Source of the DNA: an uncultured Acidobacteriota bacterium
GTDB taxonomy: Bacteria > Acidobacteriota > Blastocatellia > Pyrinomonadales > Pyrinomonadaceae
NCBI GenBank assembly: GCA_902826795.1
Contig: CADEGD010000001.1
Location: forward strand, 143,830-207,829
Length of the DNA stretch: 64,000 nucleotides
Direction: 5' to 3'
The stretch's first letter is position 1, and each line of letters starts with the position of its first letter. A model generated the notes under the pieces. It had not been told where the DNA came from, searched no databases, and saw only the letters and a program-made list of their open reading frames with translations. The translations under genes were made by a program, and so were the position numbers. Positions 34,365 to 44,835 of the stretch are shown here, piece after piece.

Positions 34365-35570
34365 ATGTCATTTCAAAATAAGGTAGGATCTCTTTTCCCC
34401 AAGTTCGTCGCGACATTTCTTTTCGTGGCTCTCACGACGGCCGCTCTCGCCCAATCCAAACCGCGTGCTCGCGATCTCGGCGTTCCGTTCGATGGAACTC
34501 CGGGAACGAACAATGCCATCACCGATGTAAAAGGTGTCGAGGTTGGGTACACGACGCTGAATTCCGGGTCGGGCGATAAGGCGATTCGCACGGGCGTAAC
34601 CGCGGTTCTTCCGCAGGGCAAGAATTTCAACGGACGGCTGTTCGCCGCGTGGCACACGCTAAACGGCAACGGAGAAATGACCGGCACGACATGGATCGAA
34701 GAATCGGGCGGGCTCGGTTCGCCGATCCTAATTACTAATACGCACAGCGTCGGCATCGTTCGAGATGCGGTGATCGAATGGGGAGCTAAAAAGTTTCAGG
34801 GCGAGGGCTACTCTGGCGACTTCTCGCTGCCTGTAGTCGCCGAGACATGGGATGGCTATCTCAACGACATCAACGGATTTCACGTTAAGAAAGAGCATGT
34901 GTTTGCGGCCCTCGATTCGGCTAAGACCGGCTCGATCGCCGAAGGCAACGTCGGCGGCGGAACGGGAATGGTCGCCCACGGTTTCAAGGCGGGAACTGGT
35001 ACGGCGTCGCGAGTTCTCGAAGCGCGGTTCGGCGGCTACACAGTTGGCGTTTTGGTGCAGGCCAACTACGGATCGCGTCAGCTATTCACCGTCGCGGGCG
35101 TGCCCGTTGGCCGCGAGATCACCGATCTGCAAATTAAGCCCGGCCAGCCGGGAATGGCGTCGAATTTCAGAAAGACCGAAGAAGGAGCGGGCTCGATCAT
35201 AGTCGTCCTCGCAACTGACGCGCCGTTGTTGTCGCATCAGCTCAAACGGATCGCCCATCGCATCGGGCTGGGAGTCGGCAAGGTCGGCGGTCGCGGCGAG
35301 AATTCGTCTGGCGACATCTTCATTGCATTCTCGACCGCAAACGCCGCCGAGTTCGCCAAAAACGAAGGCATCGCAAAGATCGATATGCTCCCGAACGACC
35401 GTATCAATATGCTCTTCTGGGCAACCGCTCAAGCCACCGAGGAAGCGATCATCAACGCCCTCGTCGCCGCCGAAACCATGACCGGCTACAAGGGCAACAC
35501 CGTCTACGCTCTGCCGCACGGCCGTCTGCAGGAAGCGTTGAAAAAGTATAATCGCCTGCAGAAACCATAG
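34365..35570 (+). CDS. P1/S58 family peptidase (DmpA-like aminopeptidase)
   Basis: A 401-residue exported protein with signal peptide (FVATFLFVALTTAALAQ). Family S58 enzymes are N-terminal-nucleophile hydrolases that self-cleave before a Ser and remove N-terminal D-, L- or beta-amino acids. Seen here: RARDLGVPFDGTPG, DVKGVEVGYTTL, ITNTHSVGIVRDAV, EGNVGGGTGM and ENSSGDIFIAFSTAN. The Ser in SSGD is the likely cleavage site and nucleophile by family comparison. Periplasmic action is expected from the signal. Confidence 0.88.
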   Translation: MSFQNKVGSLFPKFVATFLFVALTTAALAQSKPRARDLGVPFDGTPGTNNAITDVKGVEVGYTTLNSGSGDKAIRTGVTAVLPQGKNFNGRLFAAWHTLNGNGEMTGTTWIEESGGLGSPILITNTHSVGIVRDAVIEWGAKKFQGEGYSGDFSLPVVAETWDGYLNDINGFHVKKEHVFAALDSAKTGSIAEGNVGGGTGMVAHGFKAGTGTASRVLEARFGGYTVGVLVQANYGSRQLFTVAGVPVGREITDLQIKPGQPGMASNFRKTEEGAGSIIVVLATDAPLLSHQLKRIAHRIGLGVGKVGGRGENSSGDIFIAFSTANAAEFAKNEGIAKIDMLPNDRINMLFWATAQATEEAIINALVAAETMTGYKGNTVYALPHGRLQEALKKYNRLQKP

Positions 35571-35640
35571 TGCAGAAGCCCGCACGTTAGTAAGGGCTTA
35601 ACACTCAACTAAATTGCAGAAGCCCGCGCGGAGCATGGGG
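35571..35640 (+). repeat. Family A repeats, two tandem half copies
   Basis: TGCAGAAGCCCGCACGTTAG with TAAGGGCTTAACACTCAA, then a second start TGCAGAAGCCCGCGCGGAG. Both are in direct orientation, matching the copy at 34322. The pair lies immediately after the DmpA stop and before dapD; reading dapD from ATG 35614 would put repeat-derived residues on its N-terminus. Confidence 0.8.
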
Positions 35641-35652
35641 TACCGAATGCAC

Positions 35653-36483
35653 ATGTCACTTCAACAAAACATCGAAGCACTCTTCACCAAGACCGAGTTC
35701 GACTCTGCCGACCGCGAGATCTACGAAGAATTCAAATCTGCGCTACGACGAGGCGAGATCCGTTCGGCTGAGAAGGGCGCTGATGGCAATTGGCACGCGA
35801 ATTCGTGGGTGAAGCAGGGAATTCTGCTTGGTTTTCGAATGGGAAAGATGGTCGAGATGTCGCAGCCGACAGAGACGTTGAACTTCTTCGACAAGGACAC
35901 GTTCCCATTAAGGCCGATGTCGCTCGATGACGGCGTCCGGATAGTGATGGGCGGTTCGGCGATCCGCGATGGCAGCTATGTAGCTCCGGGAGTCGTCGTC
36001 GTCCCACCCGCTTACATCAACGTCGGAGCCTATGTTGACGAAGGTACGATGGTCGATTCGCACGCGTTGGTAGGCAGTTGTGCACAGATCGGCAAGCGGG
36101 TCCACCTGAGCGCAGCCGCGCAGATCGGCGGCGTGCTCGAACCCGTCGGAGCCGTTCCCGTCGTTATCGAAGACGATGTGATGGTCGGGGGAAATACGGG
36201 CGTTTACGAAGGAACGATCGTCCGCGAGCGGGCCGTGCTCGGAACAGGTGTGATACTTACGCGTTCGACTCCTGTATTCGACCTGCCGAACGAACGCATT
36301 ATCAAAGCCGGAGCAGACGGTCCGCTTGAAATTCCTGCCGGAGCCGTCGTCGTACAAGGCTCGCGTGCCGTCGCAAACGACTTCGGAAAGTCCAACGGCC
36401 TTTCCATCTACTGCCCGATCATCGTCAAATACCGCGACGAAAAGACCGACGCATCGACCAAACTAGAAGATTATCTGCGATAA
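35653..36483 (+). CDS. dapD: 2,3,4,5-tetrahydropyridine-2,6-dicarboxylate N-succinyltransferase
   Basis: A 276-residue hexapeptide-repeat acyltransferase of the DapD family (E. coli form is 274). It transfers succinyl from succinyl-CoA in DAP synthesis. The left-handed helix shows [40 protein letters not shown] and [18 protein letters not shown]. The C-terminal region has [22 protein letters not shown] 35653 gives the family's usual N-terminus; upstream ATGs are inside repeat sequence. Its presence indicates the succinylase branch. Confidence 0.92.
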   Translation: MSLQQNIEALFTKTEFDSADREIYEEFKSALRRGEIRSAEKGADGNWHANSWVKQGILLGFRMGKMVEMSQPTETLNFFDKDTFPLRPMSLDDGVRIVMGGSAIRDGSYVAPGVVVVPPAYINVGAYVDEGTMVDSHALVGSCAQIGKRVHLSAAAQIGGVLEPVGAVPVVIEDDVMVGGNTGVYEGTIVRERAVLGTGVILTRSTPVFDLPNERIIKAGADGPLEIPAGAVVVQGSRAVANDFGKSNGLSIYCPIIVKYRDEKTDASTKLEDYLR

Positions 36484-36498
36484 GCTTTCACGCAACGA

Positions 36499-36535
36499 AG
36501 CCGCCGTGAGATCAACTAGATCCGACGGCGGCTTT
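36499..36535 (+). terminator. Rho-independent terminator after dapD
   Basis: AGCCGCCGT pairs with ACGGCGGCT around an AGATCAACTAGATCC-type loop, followed by TTTTGTG. It starts 15 bases after the dapD stop. Confidence 0.85.
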
Positions 36536-36604
36536 TGTGTATTCAAAAACAAGTGACTTACTTAATTACGGCGCAATCGATAAGCTGCACCTCGCGGATG
36601 CCGC

Positions 36605-37738
36605 CTAGGTAAGGTTCGCCATATCGTCCTGCTCCCGCGTACGGATCGCGCATATAATGCATGCCTCGCGGTGCATATGATATTTGTAAATGATACAGAT
36701 ATACGGACTCAACATTCGATCTCCGCGGATGCCGATGTCGTTCTTTTCTATCACCCACAAGGGCCCCGTGTATGGGACTATCGCGTGCTTAACGTAGGTC
36801 AGATTCCACTGTCCGATAAAACCCTTGATCATTGGGACAAGCCGGGCGGGTGCGAGTTTAGCGTCCGGTGGAGTCGCGGCCCTTGCCCACCAACTCGGCA
36901 TCGCACGAAGCATGTTCTGTTTATTCTTGGCATTCTCAGCAGTCTCTTTGGCTTTTTCGGCATTTGCGACCAGCTTCTGGCCGTCCGATCCGCTGAACTG
37001 AAAGGGGAACGCCGCGGATACCGTTGGGTACGAATCCGTTTCACCGTTCAACTTGCCCCAATCGTCGAATGTCTTGCCATAGACAGTGATATCGATCGTA
37101 TAGGTTCCGCTCTGAGGAAATACGCTCCTGGCACTGTCGGCGTTATACCACTTCGTATAGAAACCCGACGGGAACTTGTAGTAATCGATATCTTCCTCAA
37201 GGGTTCCCGCGATCGTGCTGATCTTGCTCGGATCGGGTAAGACATCAAAGTTCCAATAGGTCTTCTGGGCGTCTTCCTTCGTCATCAACACGAAACTGCG
37301 CCCGTTGTGCCAATCATGTTCCCACGCTTCTTTTCCCGCCGGCAGAATGTTGAGGTGGTAATTGATGTAGTAAAACTTCGCATCTCCGAAGCCTTTCAGC
37401 CCGAACGCGTCGTAGACGGTCTTTCCGCCGAGATCGACGCGTCCGTAGATATACTCTGACGACGAAAAGCTCGTCTTCGGATTCGACCCGTCTGGATTGT
37501 TCGAGAAGGTGATCTTCGCTCCCGTGATCGGAATCCCGCGAGATTTGCCCGCCGAGGTCGATGATACGCCCGTAACCGAACCAACGGTTCCGTCTGTACC
37601 TGTCGGACTTGCCGGTGTTTCAGGTTTAGGGATCTTCGGCAACTTTATCTTCGGAAGTCCGAATTGTCCGGCGGCTCCGCCGGTAAAAAATAAGATCGAT
37701 AAAATCGCGGCAGTTAGCAACGCGGAACCTTTGAACAT
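36605..37738 (-). CDS. Exported protein of unknown function, 3' end frameshifted
   Basis: A signal peptide (FKGSALLTAAILSILFFTGG) is followed by a Pro/Lys linker (LPKIKLPKIPKPETPASPTG) and a domain with ITFSNNPDGSNPKTSFSSSE. RBS AGGAGG, eight bases before ATG 37738, fixes the start. The annotated frame runs to 36605, ending with an odd Cys/Ile/His-rich tail. In the next frame the sequence after GDR reads NVESVYLYHLQISYAPRG and ends at TAA 36558. One added A in CGAATG (near 36714-36718) would join the frames. The frame-corrected protein is about 393 residues. Family not recognised. Confidence 0.65.
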   Translation of the reverse strand: MFKGSALLTAAILSILFFTGGAAGQFGLPKIKLPKIPKPETPASPTGTDGTVGSVTGVSSTSAGKSRGIPITGAKITFSNNPDGSNPKTSFSSSEYIYGRVDLGGKTVYDAFGLKGFGDAKFYYINYHLNILPAGKEAWEHDWHNGRSFVLMTKEDAQKTYWNFDVLPDPSKISTIAGTLEEDIDYYKFPSGFYTKWYNADSARSVFPQSGTYTIDITVYGKTFDDWGKLNGETDSYPTVSAAFPFQFSGSDGQKLVANAEKAKETAENAKNKQNMLRAMPSWWARAATPPDAKLAPARLVPMIKGFIGQWNLTYVKHAIVPYTGPLWVIEKNDIGIRGDRMLSPYICIIYKYHMHREACIICAIRTREQDDMANLT

Positions 37739-38008
37739 AATTTTTCCTCCTAAATTGATCGAACTCACGTCGAAATGGTCGATTCGGTTCGAACTATGAG
37801 TTTCGGTCAACCTGATAAGACCTTTCCGCAGGAATCTTTCACAATTTTGTGCACGACAGGGTTGACGTTCGATATTGAGAACGCTCAGGTGGTAGAATTC
37901 GGAAACGGATAGATGTCCTGTTAACGTCTTGGCTGGTAAGAATCAGAATGGATGCTTGCCGGATCGAACCCGATTCTACGCTATAAAAACTTAGTTCGAG
38001 GAGAAACA

Positions 38009-39913
<1,905 letters not shown>

Positions 39914-41386
39914 ATGAACGACAATCGTCCTAACGAGAAATGGCTTGACGGGAAAGCTCGTCAAGCCATGATCGATAACGGCTTCGAACCGGAGTTTTCG
40001 GAGGAGATGGAAGGGCAACTCGCTTCCATCGCGAGCCGTGATTTGATCGCCGAAGCAGGCGACGCCAAAGATCTTCGCGGCCTCGATTGGTCATCCATCG
40101 ACAACAAAACCTCGCTTGATCTCGACCAGGTCGAGTGGGCCGAGCAGCTTGATAACGGCGACATTCGCGTGCTGGTCGGCATCGCCGATGTGGACGCGGC
40201 GGTCGAGAAGGGTTCACCGATCGATCGTCGAGCCGCTCGGAATACGGTCAGTGTTTACACCGAAAGCGAAGTTTTCCCGATGCTGCCCGAGCGGCTTTCT
40301 ACCGATCTAACGTCACTGAACGAAGGTGAAGACCGGCTCGCGATCGTCGCCGACATGATCGTGAAAGAGAACGGCGACGTGCCGCAGAGCACGTTTTATC
40401 GAGCTATTGTTCGCAATCGGGTAAAGCTCGATTACCCGACCGTTGGCGAATGGTTCGATGACGGCGGGCCGATCCCTGAACAGATCGCGGACAAGCCTGA
40501 CCTCATTGCCCAACTTGAATTGCAACGAAAGGCCGCCGAGAGACTTCATGGTTATCGACAAGCCAAAGGAGCGCTCGAGTTCGAATCGATCGAATCTGAG
40601 GCGGTTGTCGAAGACGGCGACGTGAAAGAGATCCGTGCTGTTCGTTCGAATTCCGCCAAGCGTCTTATCGAAAATTTCATGGTCGCGTCGAACGTCGAGA
40701 TGGCAGAGTTTCTCGAGTCTCACGGCGTCGCGTCTATCCGGCGGATTGTCCGCACGCCTCGCCGGTGGGACGGCATCGTTCGAATCGCTTCTGAGTACGG
40801 CGAACATCTTCCTCCCGAAGCCGACCAGCCATCGCTCGCCGCGTTCCTCGAAAAACGCCGCAACGCGGATCCAGAACGCTTTCCTGATCTTTCGCTTTCG
40901 ATCATCAAACTCATTGGCAGCGGAGAGTACTTCGTCGAGCGACCCGGTCAAGACGCCGGTGGACACTTCGGTCTCGGAGTTCGGGACTATGCGCATTCGA
41001 CCGCCCCGAATCGACGATATCCGGACGTCGTCGTTCAGCGGCTTGTGAAAGCGGTTATCGCCGGCCGGGGACCAGCGTACACACCGGGAGAGCTGGACTC
41101 AATCGCCGAGCGTTGTAACGACCGCGAGAAAGCCGCGAGAAAGGTCGAGCGAAAGATGAGGAAGATCGTCGCGGCGGCGGTGATGAAGAAACGCATCGGC
41201 GAACGCTTCGATGCGATCGTAACAGGTGTGAATGAACACGGAACATTCGCCCGAATCCTTCGTCCACCGGTCGATGGAAGGGTTATTCGTGGCGAACACG
41301 GTCTGAATGTCGGCGAGAAGATCGATGTGAAACTATTGTCGGCGAACACGTCCAACGGCTTTATCGACTTTGCCGCCGGGAAGTGA
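39914..41386 (+). CDS. RNB-domain exoribonuclease (RNase II family)
   Basis: A 490-residue single-strand 3'-5' exonuclease. The RNB active-site Asp cluster is in SIDNKTSLDLDQVEWAEQL. A second core motif is YAHSTAPNRRYPDVVVQRLV. A C-terminal S1-like barrel starts DAIVTGVNEHGTFARIL. It lacks the N-terminal cold-shock domains of E. coli RNase II, giving a shorter protein as in Deinococcus-type homologues. The ATG abuts the stop of the LVIVD gene, implying coupling, although one product is exported and the other cytosolic. Confidence 0.9.
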   Translation: MNDNRPNEKWLDGKARQAMIDNGFEPEFSEEMEGQLASIASRDLIAEAGDAKDLRGLDWSSIDNKTSLDLDQVEWAEQLDNGDIRVLVGIADVDAAVEKGSPIDRRAARNTVSVYTESEVFPMLPERLSTDLTSLNEGEDRLAIVADMIVKENGDVPQSTFYRAIVRNRVKLDYPTVGEWFDDGGPIPEQIADKPDLIAQLELQRKAAERLHGYRQAKGALEFESIESEAVVEDGDVKEIRAVRSNSAKRLIENFMVASNVEMAEFLESHGVASIRRIVRTPRRWDGIVRIASEYGEHLPPEADQPSLAAFLEKRRNADPERFPDLSLSIIKLIGSGEYFVERPGQDAGGHFGLGVRDYAHSTAPNRRYPDVVVQRLVKAVIAGRGPAYTPGELDSIAERCNDREKAARKVERKMRKIVAAAVMKKRIGERFDAIVTGVNEHGTFARILRPPVDGRVIRGEHGLNVGEKIDVKLLSANTSNGFIDFAAGK

Positions 41387-41659
41387 CCAAAGGATCTAGG
41401 AACTAATTGGATGTTTCCCCGCCAGTTCGATCGCATTTATTTGTAAAGTCAATGGCAATTCATACGTCCATTTCGAGGATTGCCATGCCAACGCTGCCGT
41501 CCCCAATGCTTTACTTAGCAGCGTCGATGACACCACTCACTTCATTTTCACTTACCGTCCCGCCTTTGCCGGCCAATTTGGCCGCCCCGCGCTCAGAAGT
41601 GAACTGCCAGAACTTTCCGTCCTCAGTCGGCACAAAGGCATTGGCTTTTCCAATTCGGA

Positions 41660-42922
41660 CTACTGTGCCGTTTTCCTCCTTGAAAATACCGTATTGGTTG
41701 GCGACTGGCTTGTCCGGTGCCCAAACCTTGTGTTTTCTAATTCGCTTGCAAGTTGCTGTGCGGGCCCCTTAGGGTTACCCGTTGTACACGCCAACAGGCG
41801 TATCTCGTCTCCCGGAGCCAGATGTGGCCTAACGAGATTAGCAACTTCGCGGACACTTGCCTTGCGATAGATTTCCTTCACTTTCTTTGGGTCAGGATGA
41901 GGGATACGCTTCACCAGGACGTAAAAGCCTGCGTCGTCGCCGTGTATGATAACATCGTAGGTTTTCGGTGGCGTCCTGATCACCGCGTATGCGGCTTTCA
42001 TGGGGGCCATGTCTTCACCCATAATAATGGTCCTTCGCCCCGCTTGGTGAAACGGCAGCGTCCCTGTCGAGACGGCCATTCCAGTAGAGGTATTCCGCGA
42101 AAGCAGGGCCACGGTCGATTCGGCCAACTTTTTCGTAGGGATTCTTAGCGCCCTAAATCCCTTCACGGCCACCGCGCTAATTCTGGTGGTAAGGCCTCGG
42201 ATTCCGGCTGCAACCACGCGAGACCCCGGAGCCCAAAAGTCGAGGGGAGATATGACCGAATAAGTAGTTCCGTTGTTGCTGCTGAATTGATGACCGTTTG
42301 CTCCGACGACTTCGCCATCCGGTAGAACGACGACATCGATCCCTCCGTTGAATCCCTGGAATTTTTCCCATCCCTCAGGGGCATTAAACTCCTTCCAAAG
42401 GAAGAGTGGAACCCTGTTCGATATGTACTCTGAAGGGGTGCTAAAGCTGATCCCTTTGGGGTGGAGGAGGTATGATCGGCTATCGTCATGCGAGTTGCCA
42501 TCACCCACTACGTTTGAGTAATGACCGGTCACCTCCATCATCCAATTCACGACAGGTCTAAACCGGCCGCCAAAAGGGCACATAACACTGTTTGTGTACT
42601 CCCAAGTCGTTGCCGTGCTGAGAAAATTCTGACCCGTCATCCCCCTTTTCGTGATGATCACCAAAGGTTCGAAACTTCCGTCGTCGCGAGCCAGCAAAGC
42701 GTTATATTTACTATCGGGCTTTTCCCCCGGGGGTTTTGATGGCCAGTGCGGACCTTGACGAACATGGTACGCGTAAACTGGGTCCGACTCGATTTTCTTT
42801 TGACGATCGGGAGGGCGACCGCCTGGAGAGTTTTGGTGGTTATAGTCCTCGTTCCAGATTTTCAGACTCAGGTTAAGCGACAAGAAACTTCGATGGAACT
42901 GGAGTTCTTGGTCCGAAAGCAT
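41660..42922 (-). CDS. Toxin-like protein with caspase-like His/Cys signature, frameshifted at 3' end
   Basis: A 420-residue frame with an excellent RBS (AGGAGG, seven bases before ATG 42922) and no signal peptide. The N-terminal 300 residues are unrecognised apart from a hinge-like SVISPLDFWAPGSRVVAAGI. The C-terminal part has YDVIIHGDDAGFYVLV, then DEIRLLACTTGNPKGPAQQL, recalling the His...Cys pairs of CHAT and other caspase-fold proteases and a domain seen at the ends of polymorphic toxins. The open frame ends ENTRFGHRTS..., but the next frame gives KVWAPDKPVANQYGIF and runs to TAA 41511. One A added to AAAA at 41733-41736 joins them (about 470 residues). Confidence 0.6.
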   Translation of the reverse strand: MLSDQELQFHRSFLSLNLSLKIWNEDYNHQNSPGGRPPDRQKKIESDPVYAYHVRQGPHWPSKPPGEKPDSKYNALLARDDGSFEPLVIITKRGMTGQNFLSTATTWEYTNSVMCPFGGRFRPVVNWMMEVTGHYSNVVGDGNSHDDSRSYLLHPKGISFSTPSEYISNRVPLFLWKEFNAPEGWEKFQGFNGGIDVVVLPDGEVVGANGHQFSSNNGTTYSVISPLDFWAPGSRVVAAGIRGLTTRISAVAVKGFRALRIPTKKLAESTVALLSRNTSTGMAVSTGTLPFHQAGRRTIIMGEDMAPMKAAYAVIRTPPKTYDVIIHGDDAGFYVLVKRIPHPDPKKVKEIYRKASVREVANLVRPHLAPGDEIRLLACTTGNPKGPAQQLASELENTRFGHRTSQSPTNTVFSRRKTAQ

Positions 42923-43055
42923 GGTGATCCTCCTAAAACAGTGAGCATTTCGGGTTCGAATTTTTCACGAATTGTCGAACCAACTCGTGTTTCGTCTCAC
43001 TTTGTTCTGTTAAGACGTCCTATCAAAAACGTTTCCGTTCTTTTACGGTCGCGCC

Positions 43056-43084
43056 AAAAAAAAACAGCGTCCGTTGCCGGACGC
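43056..43084 (-). terminator. Rho-independent terminator downstream of the CHAT remnant
   Basis: On the minus strand GCGTCCG, loop GCAA, CGGACGC, then TG and nine T. It lies 13 bases after the stop of the truncated CHAT reading frame at 43097 and would also end the photolyase-related transcript. Confidence 0.9.
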
Positions 43085-43096
43085 GATTGGTTGCAA

Positions 43097-43240
43097 TCAA
43101 ATTCTGAGGTATCTACCCTCGAGATTTGCCCACCCGCCTGACTGGATGAAGATCGCCCAGTAAAAGGGACGGCGGCGAGTGGGACGTTTGATCATCGCCA
43201 ATCGGACCTGCCGCAACGCCTCGCCTCGACCGAATATTTG
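43097..43240 (-). pseudogene. Remnant of a CHAT-domain protein (C-terminal tail only)
   Basis: In one minus-strand frame the DNA reads GRGEALRQVRLAMIKRPT, then PFYWAIFIQSGGWANLEGRY and a TGA at 43097-43099. The full CHAT protein at 44836 ends GRGKALRQVRLEMIKQPN ... PFYWASFIQSGEWANLDGKR; by eye 30 of 41 residues agree. Upstream of QIFGRG the frame loses similarity, at about 43240, fifteen bases from the stop of the photolyase-related gene. It has no start of its own and keeps a terminator, so it is the leftover end of a second CHAT gene. Confidence 0.8.
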
Positions 43241-43254
43241 AGTCGGAGGTGGTC

Positions 43255-44715
43255 TTACTTGAGAAAGTTTTCGGCCGTATTGATGAGCCGCTCCCGACGA
43301 GAACTGTCCATTTTCGCAAGCAGCCGCGGCATCATCGAAAGTCGAGGATTGGATAGAAAAAAATTCTCGTGCTTAGCGATGAAACGCCAATAAAGGCCGT
43401 CCCAAATATCGCACCAATCACCGGCGGGAAAGTCGGACATCTTCCGGATATAGTTCGAGCCCGAAATGTACGGCTTCGTCGTTATTGAGCCGCCGTCCGA
43501 CTGCAGACTCATTCCATAAACGTTTGGTACCATTACCCAATCATATGCGTCGATGTAAAGTTCCATGAACCACCGGTACGCCTCGTCCGGATCGATCTCC
43601 GTAAGCACCATGAAATTTCCGACTATCATCAGCCGCTCGATGTGGTGCGAGTAAGCATTCTTTAAGACCTTTTCAATAATATTATCGAGCGGGTCGATTC
43701 CCGTCGTCGCCGTCCAAAACGATTTCGGCAGCTTTCGCTTCGCCTTCCAGAAATTCGAGGTGCGCTGTTTGCGGCCGAGCGCAACATAGATGCCGCGCAT
43801 GTATTCACGCCATCCGATCACCTGGCGAACGAACCCTTCAAGCGAATTGATCGGTGTGTCGTTCTTACGGGCGAAGGCCAGTGTCTTATCGATCACTTGC
43901 TGAGGTGTCAGCAAACCGATATTCAACATCGGGGTCAGCAGGCTGTGATAGATGAATGGCTCATCCTTCGAGATCGCATCCTCATAGTCACCGAACAACG
44001 CGAGCCGGTCTTTCAGAAACTCGTCTAGCCATAGCTCCGCTGACGCGTGATCGATCGGGTATGCAAAGTCGGCGGCACTGCCGTAGTTGTTTGAGAAATT
44101 GGCTTCTACGTAGTCGATCGCTTCCTTAACCGAACTGTCCAGCCTCGGCCGTTTGATGTCTGGCAGCACGATCTTCTTCGGCAGCTTTTTGCGATTCTCG
44201 GCGTCGAACGAATACTTTCCCCCGACGGGCTTATGGTCCGGCGTCATCAATATCTTTCGACGCTCCCGCTCGCGTTGATAGAATCGCGCCATCGAGTATG
44301 ACGCACGGCCCACGATATAACTTTCGATCTCCTCGCCCGTGTTAATGAACATTGGCGAATCGAGCATCTCATATTCGATACCCTTATTTCGCAGTGCGTC
44401 TTTCAACCTATTCTCGATCCAGTCGTCGACGGGGTCGACAAAGCTGACCTTCGAAACACCGTCCGCCGCGATCAGAGAGGCGAGATTAGCAGTCGCTTTT
44501 AACTCCGAAGCTTCCACATATCGAACGTCCAGCTTTCTCTTTTTAAGCTCTGCCTCGTAGGCTTTCATGGAAGCCCGATGCAGCACTAGTTTCTGTTTAT
44601 GAAAGTGAAACTGCGTGAACATTAGCGACTCTTCGACGAGGTAAACGCGGGCTGTCGAGCGTAACGCAGGGTGATCTGCGAAAAGCTGGTGAGGAAAGAT
44701 TATCGCGGCATGCAT
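43255..44715 (-). CDS. Cryptochrome/photolyase-related protein, lacking Fe-S cysteines
   Basis: A 486-residue protein of the deoxyribodipyrimidine photolyase-related family (FeS-BCP/PhrB-like). Typical segments: IIFPHQLFADHPAL, FHFHKQKLVLHRASMKAYE, GFVRQVIGWREYMRGIY, AYSHHIERLMIVGNFMVLTE, YDWVMVPNVYGMSLQSDGG and KPYISGSNYIRKMSDF. In the PhrB group four Cys bind a 4Fe-4S cluster. Here only one Cys exists in the whole protein (GDWCDIW), so the cluster cannot form as described. FAD-contact and DNA-side segments are kept, so a cluster-free flavoprotein is likely. A second full CHAT gene lies upstream on the same strand. Confidence 0.85.
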   Translation of the reverse strand: MHAAIIFPHQLFADHPALRSTARVYLVEESLMFTQFHFHKQKLVLHRASMKAYEAELKKRKLDVRYVEASELKATANLASLIAADGVSKVSFVDPVDDWIENRLKDALRNKGIEYEMLDSPMFINTGEEIESYIVGRASYSMARFYQRERERRKILMTPDHKPVGGKYSFDAENRKKLPKKIVLPDIKRPRLDSSVKEAIDYVEANFSNNYGSAADFAYPIDHASAELWLDEFLKDRLALFGDYEDAISKDEPFIYHSLLTPMLNIGLLTPQQVIDKTLAFARKNDTPINSLEGFVRQVIGWREYMRGIYVALGRKQRTSNFWKAKRKLPKSFWTATTGIDPLDNIIEKVLKNAYSHHIERLMIVGNFMVLTEIDPDEAYRWFMELYIDAYDWVMVPNVYGMSLQSDGGSITTKPYISGSNYIRKMSDFPAGDWCDIWDGLYWRFIAKHENFFLSNPRLSMMPRLLAKMDSSRRERLINTAENFLK

Positions 44716-44783
44716 AGCTATGCCATAAGGTTAGCATGTCGGCTGATCCTACGCGGCAGAGTGCCATGTCGCCGCCTACAGAT

Positions 44784-44813
44784 TAAAAAAAGGCCTCCGG
44801 TGTTCCGAACGCC
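44784..44813 (-). terminator. Terminator after the CHAT-TPR gene
   Basis: On the minus strand GGCGTTCGG, loop AACA, CCGGAGGCC, then seven T. Two mismatches lie in the stem. It starts about 23 bases after the CHAT stop and separates it from the photolyase-related gene. Confidence 0.75.
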
Positions 44814-44835
44814 TGATACTCAAAATGCATCGCGA

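Noticed and set aside
37739..38008. 270-base gap searched for promoter or riboswitch
   Set aside because: TTGACG and TAGAAT-like words occur, but the spacing is wrong (about 25 bases), and no convincing structure was seen.
40313..40996. 227-codon minus-strand open frame opposite the RNB nuclease
   Set aside because: Antisense shadow; RNB motifs on the plus strand are intact.
42746..43141. 131-codon plus-strand open frame ahead of the photolyase-related gene
   Set aside because: It overlaps the start and RBS of the toxin-like gene, the terminator and the CHAT remnant on the other strand, and shows no family features.
43113..43319. 68-codon minus-strand open frame from ATG 43319
   Set aside because: It is out of frame with both the photolyase-related gene and the CHAT tail; the CHAT similarity is in a different frame.
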